Shown: piece by piece, positions 44,930 through 56,656 of the stretch
Layout: each line of letters begins with the position of its first letter
Position numbering within the stretch: the first letter of the stretch is position 1
Origin: an uncultured Flavobacteriales bacterium
Lineage (GTDB): Bacteria; Bacteroidota; Bacteroidia; Flavobacteriales_D; Crocinitomicaceae
Reading direction: 5' to 3'
Assembly: GCA_943789205.1 (NCBI GenBank)
Contig: CALSTG010000002.1
Location: 124,001-188,000 of the forward strand
Length of the DNA: 64,000 nucleotides
Translations under genes and position numbers: made by a program
Notes under the pieces: generated by a model
Database searches by the model: none
Told to the model about the DNA's origin: nothing
What the model saw: the letters and a program-made list of their open reading frames with translations, nothing else

Positions 44930-45235
44930 TTACGCCACATGCAAATACTCCAATTTCATCACTTCTCCTTTGTGTCCCCAGGAAAGCCTACCAGGCTCAT
45001 TGATTTCGTAATACTTGGTCTGAAACAAGCCATTGGCAAATTTTGGATGCGTTTCAGAGAACTGAATCACAATTTTCTCACGTTGATAAAAACCATCATT
45101 GAGCATGTGCTCGTAAATAAAGGCTTTCCTGCCATCAACCAAAACAGATAGCCCAACTTCGACGGGGTTAACTTTGGTTTGAAAATCAGTAACATGTACA
45201 ACAGGAATTAATCGTGGGGATAATGGGGTTTTCAT
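44930..45235 (-). CDS. Small hypothetical protein
   Basis: 101 residues, soluble, not recognised (VEVGLSVLVDGRKAFIYEHM, KIVIQFSETHPKFANGLFQT, PGRLSWGHKGEVMKLEYLHV). Chosen over the overlapping plus-strand frame because an exact TAAGTTTG promoter box lies 24-31 bases upstream on this strand. Hydrophobic and charged residues alternate as in a small beta-rich fold. Single-gene unit convergent with the SDR. Confidence 0.55.
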   Translation of the reverse strand: MKTPLSPRLIPVVHVTDFQTKVNPVEVGLSVLVDGRKAFIYEHMLNDGFYQREKIVIQFSETHPKFANGLFQTKYYEINEPGRLSWGHKGEVMKLEYLHVA

Positions 45236-45258
45236 AGCTTTCGGTTTTAAGTTCGTCT

Positions 45259-45266
45259 CAAACTTA
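45259..45266 (-). promoter_or_regulatory. -7 promoter element of the small minus-strand gene
   Basis: Reads TAAGTTTG on the minus strand (exact TAnnTTTG), with the ATG 24 bases beyond. A TTG at -33 is not visible. Confidence 0.45.
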
Positions 45267-45344
45267 AATGATCATCTCGTAATTTATTTACGAAGTTCAT
45301 GTGCTTAACGTAGAATCCCCTATTTTAGCTTTAAAACAAACGCT

Positions 45345-46325
45345 ATAAAAGTCAGTATCGTTTTACCGTTTAAAAATGCAAGTCAATTCTTGAAAGATTG
45401 TATTGATTCCATCCGTTTACAAAATCATAAAGACTGGGAGCTGATTGCTGTGAATGACCATTCCACTGACGTTTCTAAAGCTATTATTGAAAGTTACCGA
45501 GATTCGCGAATAAATGTTCTAGAAAATGAAGGTTCAGGCATCCTCCCTGCCCTCCAAACTGCAGAAAAACACCTTGAAGGAGCGTTTGTTACACGCATGG
45601 ACGCCGATGACATTATGCCACAGAACAAACTTACAGCCTTGTTGAAAATATTAGTCCAAAAAACTAATGGAGTGATTGCTACGGGTACCGTAAAATATTT
45701 TTCTTCGAATAATGTATCTGAAGGTTATCGGCGCTATGAAAGATGGCTTAACGAAACTGCCAACAAGCAACTTTTCTATAAGCGCATATACAGGGAATGT
45801 GTCGTTGCTTCACCTAATTGGATGATGAGGCGTTCTGATTTTGACATTATGAATGGTTTTAGCCTACTTACCTATCCAGAAGATTATGATATGGTTTTTC
45901 ATTGGCGCAAACATGGTTTTAAAATCGAATCTTGTAATGAATGTACCCATTATTGGCGTGAGCATGAAGACCGCATAAGTCGAAACTCTAAAATCTACCA
46001 GCAGGAAAGTTTTTTTAGACTTAAGCTTGGTTACTTTTTACAGGAGTTTAAAGAAAAGGATATTAACCTACTTGGAACGGAAAAGAAAGGAATACTCCTA
46101 GCAAAGATGCTGCAGGAACAGAAAATTCCATTTCGTTGGTTTACCAATGTCCTTAAATTGGTTGGCCAGAAAAAACACGATATAATACTAGAAAACATTT
46201 CTACACTTCCTCCCACTGGTGTTTGCATCTCATCGATTTATCCAAACAAAAAACAACGTGAAGATCTTGAGTGTTATTTAAAGATAACAGGTTATGAATT
46301 GGGAGACAACGCTCACTTTTTTTAG
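45345..46325 (+). CDS. Family 2 glycosyltransferase, probable ATA start
   Basis: GT-A fold transferase. The conserved beginning of GT2 enzymes is encoded upstream of the first usual start codon (TTG 45390): from 45345 the codons read (ATA)KVSIVLPFKNASQFLKDCI, so initiation at ATA 45345 is inferred, or the natural ATG has been lost. Then WELIAVNDHSTDVS, FVTRMDADDIM (DxD metal site), VVASPNWMMRRSDF and GFSLLTYPEDYDMVFHW. An extra C-terminal Rossmann-like part (LLGTEKKGILLAKMLQ to the end) is common in flavobacterial members. Acceptor unknown; no polysaccharide cluster is adjacent. Confidence 0.83.
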   Translation: MKVSIVLPFKNASQFLKDCIDSIRLQNHKDWELIAVNDHSTDVSKAIIESYRDSRINVLENEGSGILPALQTAEKHLEGAFVTRMDADDIMPQNKLTALLKILVQKTNGVIATGTVKYFSSNNVSEGYRRYERWLNETANKQLFYKRIYRECVVASPNWMMRRSDFDIMNGFSLLTYPEDYDMVFHWRKHGFKIESCNECTHYWREHEDRISRNSKIYQQESFFRLKLGYFLQEFKEKDINLLGTEKKGILLAKMLQEQKIPFRWFTNVLKLVGQKKHDIILENISTLPPTGVCISSIYPNKKQREDLECYLKITGYELGDNAHFF

Positions 46326-46397
46326 TCTATTTTGAGGCAAATAGGCTCAAACAAAAGACATTCGACATTCAAATTAAAAAACTGTTGTTTCCACTGT

Positions 46398-47141
46398 CTA
46401 ATAAGGCTCAACTTCTAAAGGACGAAACTTGTTTTTAGCGACTTCTCTAGAAAATGCATTATAATGCCACCATTCTGTGGGTAACTGTCGGAAATTCTGA
46501 CTTGCCATCACTTTTCTCAGCAGCAAGCGATTCTCATATTGTGCTCTTGACAATGCTCCCGTTTTCAAATATTTAGTTTCTTTATTGGGAAATGCAATAT
46601 CCCTAAAATCATCAAATCCAGCACCCATATCCAATGGAACACCATTCGAGTTACAAATTGTAATATCAACCGCACAACCCATATTGTGCAAACTTAAATT
46701 CGCGGGATTTGATACATATTTACCTCTTTCTTTTACTGGTACAGTGTCAAGCGCATTCCACATCAAACGTTGGACACTAACCGGTCTCGCCGCATCGTAA
46801 ATCAAAAGATGAAGCCCACTATCTATTGCACTTAGGTAGCTTTGGCAATAAGCAAGGCGCTGTGCGACCTCGACTTGAAGGTATGCCCTTTTTGTGCGCT
46901 CATAAAGAATAAGACCCATAAAATTATCTTCAGTTGCATACTTTAAATCAATAAAAATATCTCCTGAATAGCTTTTAACATCCACCAAACCTTCAAATGT
47001 TTCTGGCCCAAGATTTTCAACGACAGGTATTTCTTGAGGTACCTCTTTAGTATTTTCTTTGGGTGATGAAACTACCTTTGTTTCTGCATCAGAACAAGAA
47101 ACAATAAAGACTAGAACTGATAAAAATGATAACTCCCTCAT
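46398..47141 (-). CDS. D-alanyl-D-alanine dipeptidase-like lipoprotein (M15D, VanX-like)
   Basis: Zinc dipeptidase cleaving D-Ala-D-Ala or similar cell-wall peptides. Lipobox FLSVLVFIVSCSDAE (Cys about residue 16) puts it in the envelope, unlike cytoplasmic VanX, so a role in cell-wall peptide recycling is likelier than vancomycin resistance. Motifs: YDAARPVSVQRLMW, SLHNMGCAVDITICN (His/Asp zinc ligands), MGAGFDDF, and LPTEWWHYNAFS (catalytic Glu and zinc His). 247 residues. ATG overlaps the dapA stop by 4 nt. Confidence 0.9.
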   Translation of the reverse strand: MRELSFLSVLVFIVSCSDAETKVVSSPKENTKEVPQEIPVVENLGPETFEGLVDVKSYSGDIFIDLKYATEDNFMGLILYERTKRAYLQVEVAQRLAYCQSYLSAIDSGLHLLIYDAARPVSVQRLMWNALDTVPVKERGKYVSNPANLSLHNMGCAVDITICNSNGVPLDMGAGFDDFRDIAFPNKETKYLKTGALSRAQYENRLLLRKVMASQNFRQLPTEWWHYNAFSREVAKNKFRPLEVEPY

Positions 47142-47999
47142 TTCAGCAAAGCTTTCATTTCTGAATGAATCTTATCTTTTAGCACATTGGAAACTGGAAC
47201 TAAAGGCAAACGCATGTGGTTCGAGCAAATACTTCGATAAACCAGCGCCTCTTTGACACCGCCGGGATTCCCTTCTTCAAATAACAATCGGATCATATCA
47301 AATAGCTCAAAATGCTCCTTTTTCGCGTGATATATTTCATTGTTTAATGTTCTGTTAACCATACTACTAAAACGCTCAGGTAGGGCATTAGCTATAACTG
47401 AAATCACACCCTCCACACCCATTGTGATTAATGGCATTGTAATCGCATCGTCACCCGACAGAACTGTAAAATCTTTGGGTTTGTTTTTTAGGATCTCCAT
47501 GATTTGATCAAAATCACCCGAAGCCTCTTTCATAGCTACAATATTTTGGATTTTAGCAAGTTCTAATGTCGTTGCTGCGGATACATTTGAACTCGTTCGA
47601 CCAGGTACATTATATAAGATTATAGGCAGCTCTGTTTTACTCGCAATCTCTTTATAATGAGCAATAATGCCTGCTTGTAATGGTTTGCTGTAGTATGGCG
47701 AAACAGAAAGTAAACCATCTACCCCTGACGGTAAAAATTTCAGTTTTGCACATATCTCTGCTGTATTATTCCCACCTAGACCATATACGATCGGAAGTTG
47801 TTTTTGATTAACTTCAATGACATGATTGAGCACTTGCATTTTTTCTTCCTGATTAAGCACAGGTGATTCCCCAGTGGTACCTTGGACTACTAAAAAATCT
47901 GTCCCTCCAGAAATTTGGAGTTTAACAAGTCTTGTTAAGCCATCAAAATCGATTGATCCGTCTTCATGAAATGGGGTAACCAATGCAACACCGGTCCCT

Positions 48000-48016
<17 letters not shown>
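47138..48016 (-). CDS. dapA: 4-hydroxy-tetrahydrodipicolinate synthase
   Basis: First committed step of lysine and diaminopimelate synthesis: condenses pyruvate with aspartate semialdehyde. TIM barrel of 292 residues, GTGVALVTPFHEDGSIDF, FLVVQGTTGESPVL (pyruvate carboxylate contact), LYNVPGRTS (proton-relay Tyr, about 137), NIVAMKEASGDFDQI (Schiff-base Lys, about 165). It supplies diaminopimelate for peptidoglycan, which fits the dipeptidase gene just downstream. Start overlaps the DUF6913 gene by 17 nt. Confidence 0.96.
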
Positions 48017-50499
<2,483 letters not shown>

Positions 50500-50509
50500 C
50501 TAAAAGTAC

Positions 50510-51397
50510 TTATTTCTGTGCTTTAAGCATACGCCATTTACCCTGTAAATCCTTTCTTTTTTCAACAGTTTTATAGCCTAAATCAAGAAGTAAATTTCTT
50601 GTGTTTTCTAGGTGTAAATAATGACACTCAAAATAGAGTGCTCCCTTTGTTGATAAATAAGGAAATACAGCTTGAGCTATTTCTTTGTAAAATATTAAAG
50701 GATCGTCGTCAGGAACAAAAAGAGCAATTTCTGGTTCATGGTTTAACACTACGGCATCCATAAGCTCTTTTTCTTTGTGAGGGATATAAGGAGGATTAGA
50801 TACCACAATATCCAAAAGCGATGTTTTCGTAACCCCCTCTAGTACAGGATGAATTTGCTCAGTATTTAAAACATCAACATTTTTAAATGCCACTGGAAGC
50901 TTGAGCGCTAAGGCATTTTCTTCTGCCAAAGCTATAGCATCCTTGGAATACTCCAAACCATTAACTTGAGCCTTCTGAAAAACTTGACTTAAGGCTAGTG
51001 CAATACAACCACTACCACTACATACATCTAAAATATTTTCAGGATGACCATCAGTTTCTTGAACAATCCAATCTACCAATTCTTCAGTTTCAGGGCGTGG
51101 GATTAATCCTCGGGCATCTGACTTAAGCTCTAACCCATAAAACTCTACTTCTCCGAGAATATGCTGGAAAGGCTCATTATTTTTTAGGCGATCAATAATA
51201 TTATTAATTATTTTGGATTCGGCAGTACTAAATTGGTGGCTGCCCATTGAGATTTGTTCAATTGGAGGAATGCTTAGAAATTGAGATAAAATTTGCCTCC
51301 AGATCTGTTGTATTTCATTTAAGGAAAAATTCGGCTCCAAAGCATCTTTAAAAAGGTCTTTTTGTGCTTTAAAATCCAAAAAACGCTCTGCCGTCAT
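50510..51397 (-). CDS. prmC: Peptide chain release factor N5-glutamine methyltransferase
   Basis: Methylates the GGQ glutamine of RF1/RF2. N-terminal helical domain, then the SAM-binding domain: GLIPRPETEELVDWI, NILDVCSGSGCIALALS (motif I), and the catalytic VVSNPPYIPHKE (NPPY). 295 residues, normal. Four-base overlap with the NTF2-like gene upstream and 13 nt to ligA. Confidence 0.95.
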   Translation of the reverse strand: MTAERFLDFKAQKDLFKDALEPNFSLNEIQQIWRQILSQFLSIPPIEQISMGSHQFSTAESKIINNIIDRLKNNEPFQHILGEVEFYGLELKSDARGLIPRPETEELVDWIVQETDGHPENILDVCSGSGCIALALSQVFQKAQVNGLEYSKDAIALAEENALALKLPVAFKNVDVLNTEQIHPVLEGVTKTSLLDIVVSNPPYIPHKEKELMDAVVLNHEPEIALFVPDDDPLIFYKEIAQAVFPYLSTKGALYFECHYLHLENTRNLLLDLGYKTVEKRKDLQGKWRMLKAQK

Positions 51398-51843
51398 TTC
51401 TCTTTTCTCAATGATATAAATTCTTGAATTTTTTCATTTTCAACAAGCACATGAAGATTGTAATATGCAATCTTCCACCTACCCTCTTTAAAAACACAAA
51501 TGCCTGTAGCCCTGCAATCCTCCATCCAAGTTTTAAGACCTTCATCAAACCACGCTGTTTTTAAATCTTCTGAAAAATTCCATATCCTATCAATTGGCTT
51601 GAAATCCCAAGCCTTACCCTTGTCAAAAAATGGTTTGCAAAACTTCTTAAAATCGTCTTTCTCCCATCGCTCACTAGGAGCTGTTCCGAGAAATATAAAA
51701 TCAGCTGTTGTCACTGAGAAATAGGATTCAAATGCTGCTAATGCCGCATCTTTATGCCATTCATCAACAAGTCTATTCAAAGCAGCTTCTTGCCCATAAA
51801 CAAGTGAAGAAGAATAGAGTAAAAGGCCAAGAAAAAGGCGCAT
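51394..51843 (-). CDS. Secreted NTF2-like (SnoaL-type) protein
   Basis: 149 residues, signal peptide (MRLFLGLLLYSSSLVYGQ), then a compact NTF2/SnoaL-like fold: LVDEWHKDAALAAFESYF, FIFLGTAPSERWEKDDFKKF, KTAWFDEGLKTWMEDCRATGI, WKIAYYNLHVLVEN. Such domains bind small ligands or act as simple enzymes; no catalytic residue can be named. Downstream of the subtilase gene by 2 nt. Confidence 0.78.
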   Translation of the reverse strand: MRLFLGLLLYSSSLVYGQEAALNRLVDEWHKDAALAAFESYFSVTTADFIFLGTAPSERWEKDDFKKFCKPFFDKGKAWDFKPIDRIWNFSEDLKTAWFDEGLKTWMEDCRATGICVFKEGRWKIAYYNLHVLVENEKIQEFISLRKEK

Positions 51844-51845
51844 GT

Positions 51846-53225
51846 TTATTTCTTTTTAGACAATTTTTTACAAGCTTTTGCTGCGTTATAAATATTAACA
51901 ACTCCACCGGTAACAGATTTATCCTTAAAACCTTCAACTTTTGGATACTTTACGGATGTTTCATACATCACCTCTTTTATTTCTTTCATTGTTAATTTTG
52001 GAAAATATGACTTCAACATTGCTGCGGCACCTGCTACCATTGGTGCTGCCATTGAAGTCCCTTGAAGATTCATGTAATCACTTTGAGGAACTGCATTGTA
52101 TATCTCAAAACCTGGAGCAAAAACATCTACTCCCTTGGCTCCGAAATTTGAAAATGAGGCTACCAATTCGGCACCTTTATTCTTTGTAGAAGCTCCAATA
52201 GTAACAAAATGATCTAGTGGCGCATCTTGAAAGCTGTACATTGAAGTTGGGTAATTTGGCTCAACATCTATATCCTTGGCGTCATTTCCCGCTGCATGTA
52301 TCAACAATACGCCTTTTTCATCTGCATATTTGAATGCCTCGTAAACCTCTTTTTGATGTGGAGAATAAGCCTTGCCAAAGGACATGTTAATGACTTCCGC
52401 CCCGTTATCAACTGCATATCGAACCGCAAGAGCAATATCTTTATCGAACTCATCTCCATTTGGAACAGCTCTTAAAACCATAATCTTAACATTTTCAGCA
52501 ACACCGTCACCACCTAAATCATTACCTCGAATTGCGCCAATAATTCCAGAGACGTGTGTCCCGTGAAGTGCATCCGGGCCTTCTACATCTGCATTTCCAT
52601 AATTTACATCTGAGAAATCGTCAGGGTCATCACCTATTAAACTACGATCGTCAAAATCAACATTCAAATTAAAATTCATTTGAGATTTGATATAATTTTG
52701 GGCATCTTCAGGAAGCTTATCGAGCATCCCCATATATTGTTCAAATTGCGCTCGACCAGCTGCAACATCTTCTTTAACTTTAAGATACAACTCATACTCC
52801 GCATCTTGCTCAATACTATTTGGGTCAATTCCATCGTATTTCGCTGATAAAGAGGCTAGAATTCTTGTTTTTTCAAGTCTCGCCTCATTAACATGAGCGC
52901 CTTCAGTATTACCTAAAAAATTCCACCCATGAATATCATCAATGTATCCATTATTGTCATCATCTATACCATTACCAGCTATCTCATCGGTATTTATCCA
53001 GATTTTACCCTCAAGATCCTTATGCTCAATATCTACTCCTGAATCAATAACACCGACAATAACTGTTTTTGATTCCTTCTTTTTTAAATATTTATATGCT
53101 TTTTCAGTAAACATACCTTGACCTCCTTGATTGTACCAGTTAAGTGTGCCCTCAAGAGGCTGTGCTATTGTTGACGTTGTACATACAATCGTAAATAATG
53201 CTAAACATTGTCTTAAATTTGTCAT
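51846..53225 (-). CDS. Secreted subtilisin-like serine protease (S8)
   Basis: 459 residues with signal peptide. The triad is complete: Asp in VGVIDSGVDIEHKDL, His in LHGTHVSGIIGA, Ser in LQGTSMAAPMVAG, with oxyanion Asn in HAAGNDAKDID. An insertion of about 90 residues between Asp and His (LEKTRILASLSAKYDG to PDDFSDVNYG) is common in Bacteroidota S8 proteins of this size. No T9SS tail; ends KKLSKKK. First gene of the minus-strand operon that runs through prmC-ligA-dapA. Divergent from the larger T9SS subtilase, 101 nt apart. Confidence 0.92.
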   Translation of the reverse strand: MTNLRQCLALFTIVCTTSTIAQPLEGTLNWYNQGGQGMFTEKAYKYLKKKESKTVIVGVIDSGVDIEHKDLEGKIWINTDEIAGNGIDDDNNGYIDDIHGWNFLGNTEGAHVNEARLEKTRILASLSAKYDGIDPNSIEQDAEYELYLKVKEDVAAGRAQFEQYMGMLDKLPEDAQNYIKSQMNFNLNVDFDDRSLIGDDPDDFSDVNYGNADVEGPDALHGTHVSGIIGAIRGNDLGGDGVAENVKIMVLRAVPNGDEFDKDIALAVRYAVDNGAEVINMSFGKAYSPHQKEVYEAFKYADEKGVLLIHAAGNDAKDIDVEPNYPTSMYSFQDAPLDHFVTIGASTKNKGAELVASFSNFGAKGVDVFAPGFEIYNAVPQSDYMNLQGTSMAAPMVAGAAAMLKSYFPKLTMKEIKEVMYETSVKYPKVEGFKDKSVTGGVVNIYNAAKACKKLSKKK

Positions 53226-53326
53226 CTTTGTTTTTATTGGGTTTATACCTTGTTATTATTTGATTGAGTTCGTTATTTCCAATTAGCGAAAATAATCCAT
53301 AATTTAGATTAAACAAGAATTATACC

Positions 53327-56158
53327 ATGAAATATCTCTCACTTCTTTTCCTTTTATTACTCTTTAATCATGGACTTGGGCAAAAGAATTATTTCACATT
53401 TGGTCAATTTATAGCGCAAAAAGAAGGGGCAATAAAAATGCCTTTTGCAATGAAAAACTCCACAAAAAATAAGTATTTTCTGAGTCAAAATAAGGTAAAA
53501 CTTAAGCATCAAACAAGGAATTTCATTTATTGTAATGCAGATGCCGATTTCATATATGAAGCTTCACAAAATGGTGAAATCGAAGAAGTATATTTTCAAA
53601 TATCCTCACCCACTATCCTTTCAGATAGTGCCATCGTTCATCACAAAGCAGATCTTGTCCATAGCGGATTGGGAGGGCTAGACGCGAGTTATACTGGTAA
53701 AGGTGTAATCATTGGAGTTGTAGACCAGGGTATTGACTTTAACCACCCAGACTTCAAAACTACAAATGGAAGCACTAGGGTGCTTCGTTATTGGGACCAT
53801 ACTGTCGATGATATAAACCATCCTAACTATTACGAGTATTACGAAAAAGGGATCCTTTGGGATAGTTCAGCAATAAATAATGGAACCTGTACAAGTCTTG
53901 AAACCTCTTCTGCTCACGGCTCAACTGTAACTGGAATGGCTGCAAGTAATGGACTAGCAAATGGTACAAATAAAGGTTTTGCCCCTGAATCAGATTTAAT
54001 AATTGTAGAAACAGACTTCAATCAAACGGTAAACAATTGGAAATTAACAATTGCTGATGCTTGTGATTACATTTTTAAAGTTGCAGATTCGCTAGGGAAA
54101 CCTGCAGTAATTAACTTATCTCTGGGTGATTATTATGGAACGCATGATGCAACTGACCCTGCAGCAGAACTCATTGAATCTCTACTTGATGAAAAAGAAG
54201 GTCGTATTGTTGTTTGTGCCGCTGGAAATTCAGGTAGTCAGGGTCCCTATCATGTAAGTGCCGACCTAGATGAAGACACTTCTTTTGTTTGGAGTATTCC
54301 AAACAGCAATCCTACAATCGTTAATGATGTTCCAAACGTTGTTATCTATGATTTTGTTGTTGATACTGCTGAAGCATATTTTAATTACAGTTTATCCGCT
54401 CATAACATCAATAGTGATTATTCAAATAGCGGAGGAACCACATTTGCACCATTTGGAACTGACTTCACCTCTGGCGTTCCACAATTTCAAAATATAAATA
54501 ATGAAAACGGAGAATTAATTGCTGTAGCCTTTATTTACAGAGAGTTTTTTGCAGGGAAAATCATAGGCCAAATTGCTATTACTGGTCCAGGATTCACGCC
54601 TATTGACTCAATAGATTATGTCTTTGGATTTCAAACATTTGGAGCTGGGCACTTTGACTTGTGGGGTGGCTCGTTCTCTGGTAGAAGTGATTTTGTATCT
54701 CAATTACCTGATACAGCTTTAGTACCAGAAATCATTCATTACAATGCACCTGATACTCTTCAAACTATAGTAGATTCATGGAACTGCTCTGAAAAAGTCA
54801 TTTCAGTTGGTAACCTCCGAAATAGAATGAGCCACATCGATTTAAATGGTAATACCTATAATGCATCTCCCGGGATATCAGTTGGAGAACTGTTTTCAGG
54901 CAGTAGCAAAGGGCCTTCTAGAGATGGTGTGCAAAAACCTGACATAACAGCATCCGGAGATATATCCTTAGGTTCCGGGCCCTTCTCATGGCTCAATAAT
55001 CCAGCCTACGCTGGATCTATTGATGAAGGAGGATTCCATATTAGAAATGGTGGTACATCTATGGCTTCACCACAAGTTGCTGGTATCGCGGCGCTATACT
55101 TACAAAAGTGCCCTAGTGCAAGCTATACAGATTTCAAAAATGACCTCCTTTCGAATGCTGACATCGATAATTATACAGGAGTTGTACCGAACTATGGATA
55201 TGGATTTGGCAAAGCCAATGCGCTTAACACTATTTTAGCTAGGCACGAAGATGTAACAATTAATGGACCGGAAGGAATTTGCCCAGGTGAAGTCGCAACT
55301 CTTGATTTTACGTCTGAGGTTACACCATTTGCTATTCAATGGAATACTGGTTCCAATAATACTTCTATAAGCACTGCTGCTCCTGGGGAATATCAAGTTG
55401 TCCTTGAAGGTGAGCTTGGTTGTAAATTTAGCTCTAACACACATACCTTAACGAGCTTTACCAATCCAATAGTGAACGCAGGTAATGACGTACTCCTTTG
55501 TCCGAATTCTACATTTACATTAACTGCTGAGGGAACTGCAGATGTCTACAACTGGAATAATGACGTGGTTCAAAGTGAAGCATTTACAGTGAATGCGGGT
55601 GAATATATTGTAACTGGATTAAACTTATCAGGCTGTAGCGCCTTAGATACTATGTATATCGAGCTCTTATCTACGCTTCCCGTTTCCTATGTAGAACTTG
55701 TTACTGAAATTGGTGTCAATCAGACTGCATTTAATGTGTCTGCAGGAGTCCCAGAAAATGGAACCTATTCAGGGCCTGGAATTATAGGCACAAGCTTTCA
55801 TCCTGCACTTGCAGGGATCGGGACACATGGGATTGCATATACAATAATAGATGGTAATGGGTGTATTAACTCAGACACCTCATTCATAAATGTTTATGAA
55901 GACGCTTCTGTTTTTGATTTTGGCGGTTTGAATTTCTCCTTTTCCCCTAATCCTGTAATTGAATTTGTAAAGATTGAAGTAAATAATCCCATTGAATTTG
56001 AAATCTTAGATATTCGAGGAAGTATTGTTTACAGGGGTCAACTTTTACAAACAGGTGTTTTGAACCTTAAAAAACTTAAACCAGGATCATATATGGTAAG
56101 AGCAAAATTACTCAATAGTAATATTTGGCAGTCAAAAAGGCTTAATAAAATAAACTAA
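53327..56158 (+). CDS. Subtilisin-like serine protease (S8) with T9SS sorting domain
   Basis: 943 residues with signal peptide (MKYLSLLFLLLLFNHGLGQ). Asp in IGVVDQGIDFNHPDF (about 136), His in SSAHGSTVTGMAA (about 201), oxyanion Asn in CAAGNSGSQGP and Ser in NGGTSMASPQVAGIAAL (about 571): all present, but Asn and Ser are separated by about 275 residues, indicating an inserted domain of some 200 residues. After the protease come beta-rich PKD-like repeats with cysteines (GPEGICPGEVATLDF, ITGLNLSGCSALDT style) and a T9SS type A tail (FSFSPNPVIEFVKIEV to the end). Surface or extracellular protease. Confidence 0.93.
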   Translation: MKYLSLLFLLLLFNHGLGQKNYFTFGQFIAQKEGAIKMPFAMKNSTKNKYFLSQNKVKLKHQTRNFIYCNADADFIYEASQNGEIEEVYFQISSPTILSDSAIVHHKADLVHSGLGGLDASYTGKGVIIGVVDQGIDFNHPDFKTTNGSTRVLRYWDHTVDDINHPNYYEYYEKGILWDSSAINNGTCTSLETSSAHGSTVTGMAASNGLANGTNKGFAPESDLIIVETDFNQTVNNWKLTIADACDYIFKVADSLGKPAVINLSLGDYYGTHDATDPAAELIESLLDEKEGRIVVCAAGNSGSQGPYHVSADLDEDTSFVWSIPNSNPTIVNDVPNVVIYDFVVDTAEAYFNYSLSAHNINSDYSNSGGTTFAPFGTDFTSGVPQFQNINNENGELIAVAFIYREFFAGKIIGQIAITGPGFTPIDSIDYVFGFQTFGAGHFDLWGGSFSGRSDFVSQLPDTALVPEIIHYNAPDTLQTIVDSWNCSEKVISVGNLRNRMSHIDLNGNTYNASPGISVGELFSGSSKGPSRDGVQKPDITASGDISLGSGPFSWLNNPAYAGSIDEGGFHIRNGGTSMASPQVAGIAALYLQKCPSASYTDFKNDLLSNADIDNYTGVVPNYGYGFGKANALNTILARHEDVTINGPEGICPGEVATLDFTSEVTPFAIQWNTGSNNTSISTAAPGEYQVVLEGELGCKFSSNTHTLTSFTNPIVNAGNDVLLCPNSTFTLTAEGTADVYNWNNDVVQSEAFTVNAGEYIVTGLNLSGCSALDTMYIELLSTLPVSYVELVTEIGVNQTAFNVSAGVPENGTYSGPGIIGTSFHPALAGIGTHGIAYTIIDGNGCINSDTSFINVYEDASVFDFGGLNFSFSPNPVIEFVKIEVNNPIEFEILDIRGSIVYRGQLLQTGVLNLKKLKPGSYMVRAKLLNSNIWQSKRLNKIN

Positions 56159-56197
56159 ACAATTCTATGCAAAAATGCTTTTGCTACTTTTATAAGA

Positions 56198-56650
56198 ATG
56201 AAATTCAATAAAATCATCACTCATTTTAAGGATCTAAGTGTGAACCATTTCCACGATATTGCAGCTCTGCGAATTAAAATATTTGTTATTGAGCAAAACT
56301 GTCCTTACCAAGAGTTGGACGGAAAGGATAAGGATGCATTTCACCTTTATTACGTTAATCAAAAGAATGAAGTGGTTGCAGCAACCAGAATACTTCCTCA
56401 AGGAATTTCCTACGATGAAGTATCTATTGGCAGAGTTGTTGTAGACGAAACCTTCAGAGGGACTGGTTTAGGGCATGAAATAATGAAACAATCAATGATT
56501 TTTATTAAAGAGCAATACGGCGATGTAGATGTACGCCTATCTGCACAAAAACATCTCGAAAACTATTACGGAAGACATGGCTTCATATCTACAGGTAAAG
56601 AATACCTTGAAGATGGCATTCCCCATGTGGAAATGCTTTCTAAATTTTAA
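56198..56650 (+). CDS. ElaA-like GNAT acetyltransferase
   Basis: 150 residues. ALRIKIFVIEQNCPYQELDGKD is the ElaA signature, followed by TRILPQG, SIGRVVVDETFRGTGLGHEIM (acetyl-CoA loop R-G-T-G-L-G) and HLENYYGRHGFISTGKEYLEDGIPHVEM. Acetyl acceptor unknown for the family. Located 6 nt before the M13 peptidase and probably co-transcribed. Confidence 0.92.
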   Translation: MKFNKIITHFKDLSVNHFHDIAALRIKIFVIEQNCPYQELDGKDKDAFHLYYVNQKNEVVAATRILPQGISYDEVSIGRVVVDETFRGTGLGHEIMKQSMIFIKEQYGDVDVRLSAQKHLENYYGRHGFISTGKEYLEDGIPHVEMLSKF

Positions 56651-56656
56651 TTTATT

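Noticed and set aside
44939-45151. 70-codon plus-strand frame opposite the small 101-residue gene
   Set aside because: The minus-strand frame is longer and has an exact TAnnTTTG promoter box; only one of the two is likely to be real.
46331-46351. TTTGAG...CTCAAA hairpin between convergent genes as a terminator
   Set aside because: Only six AT-rich pairs with a nine-base loop and no T-run in either direction.
46398-47141. Vancomycin resistance determinant (vanX)
   Set aside because: Single lipoprotein D,D-dipeptidase in a lysine/DAP and housekeeping operon, with no vanHA genes; cell-wall peptide turnover is the simpler reading.
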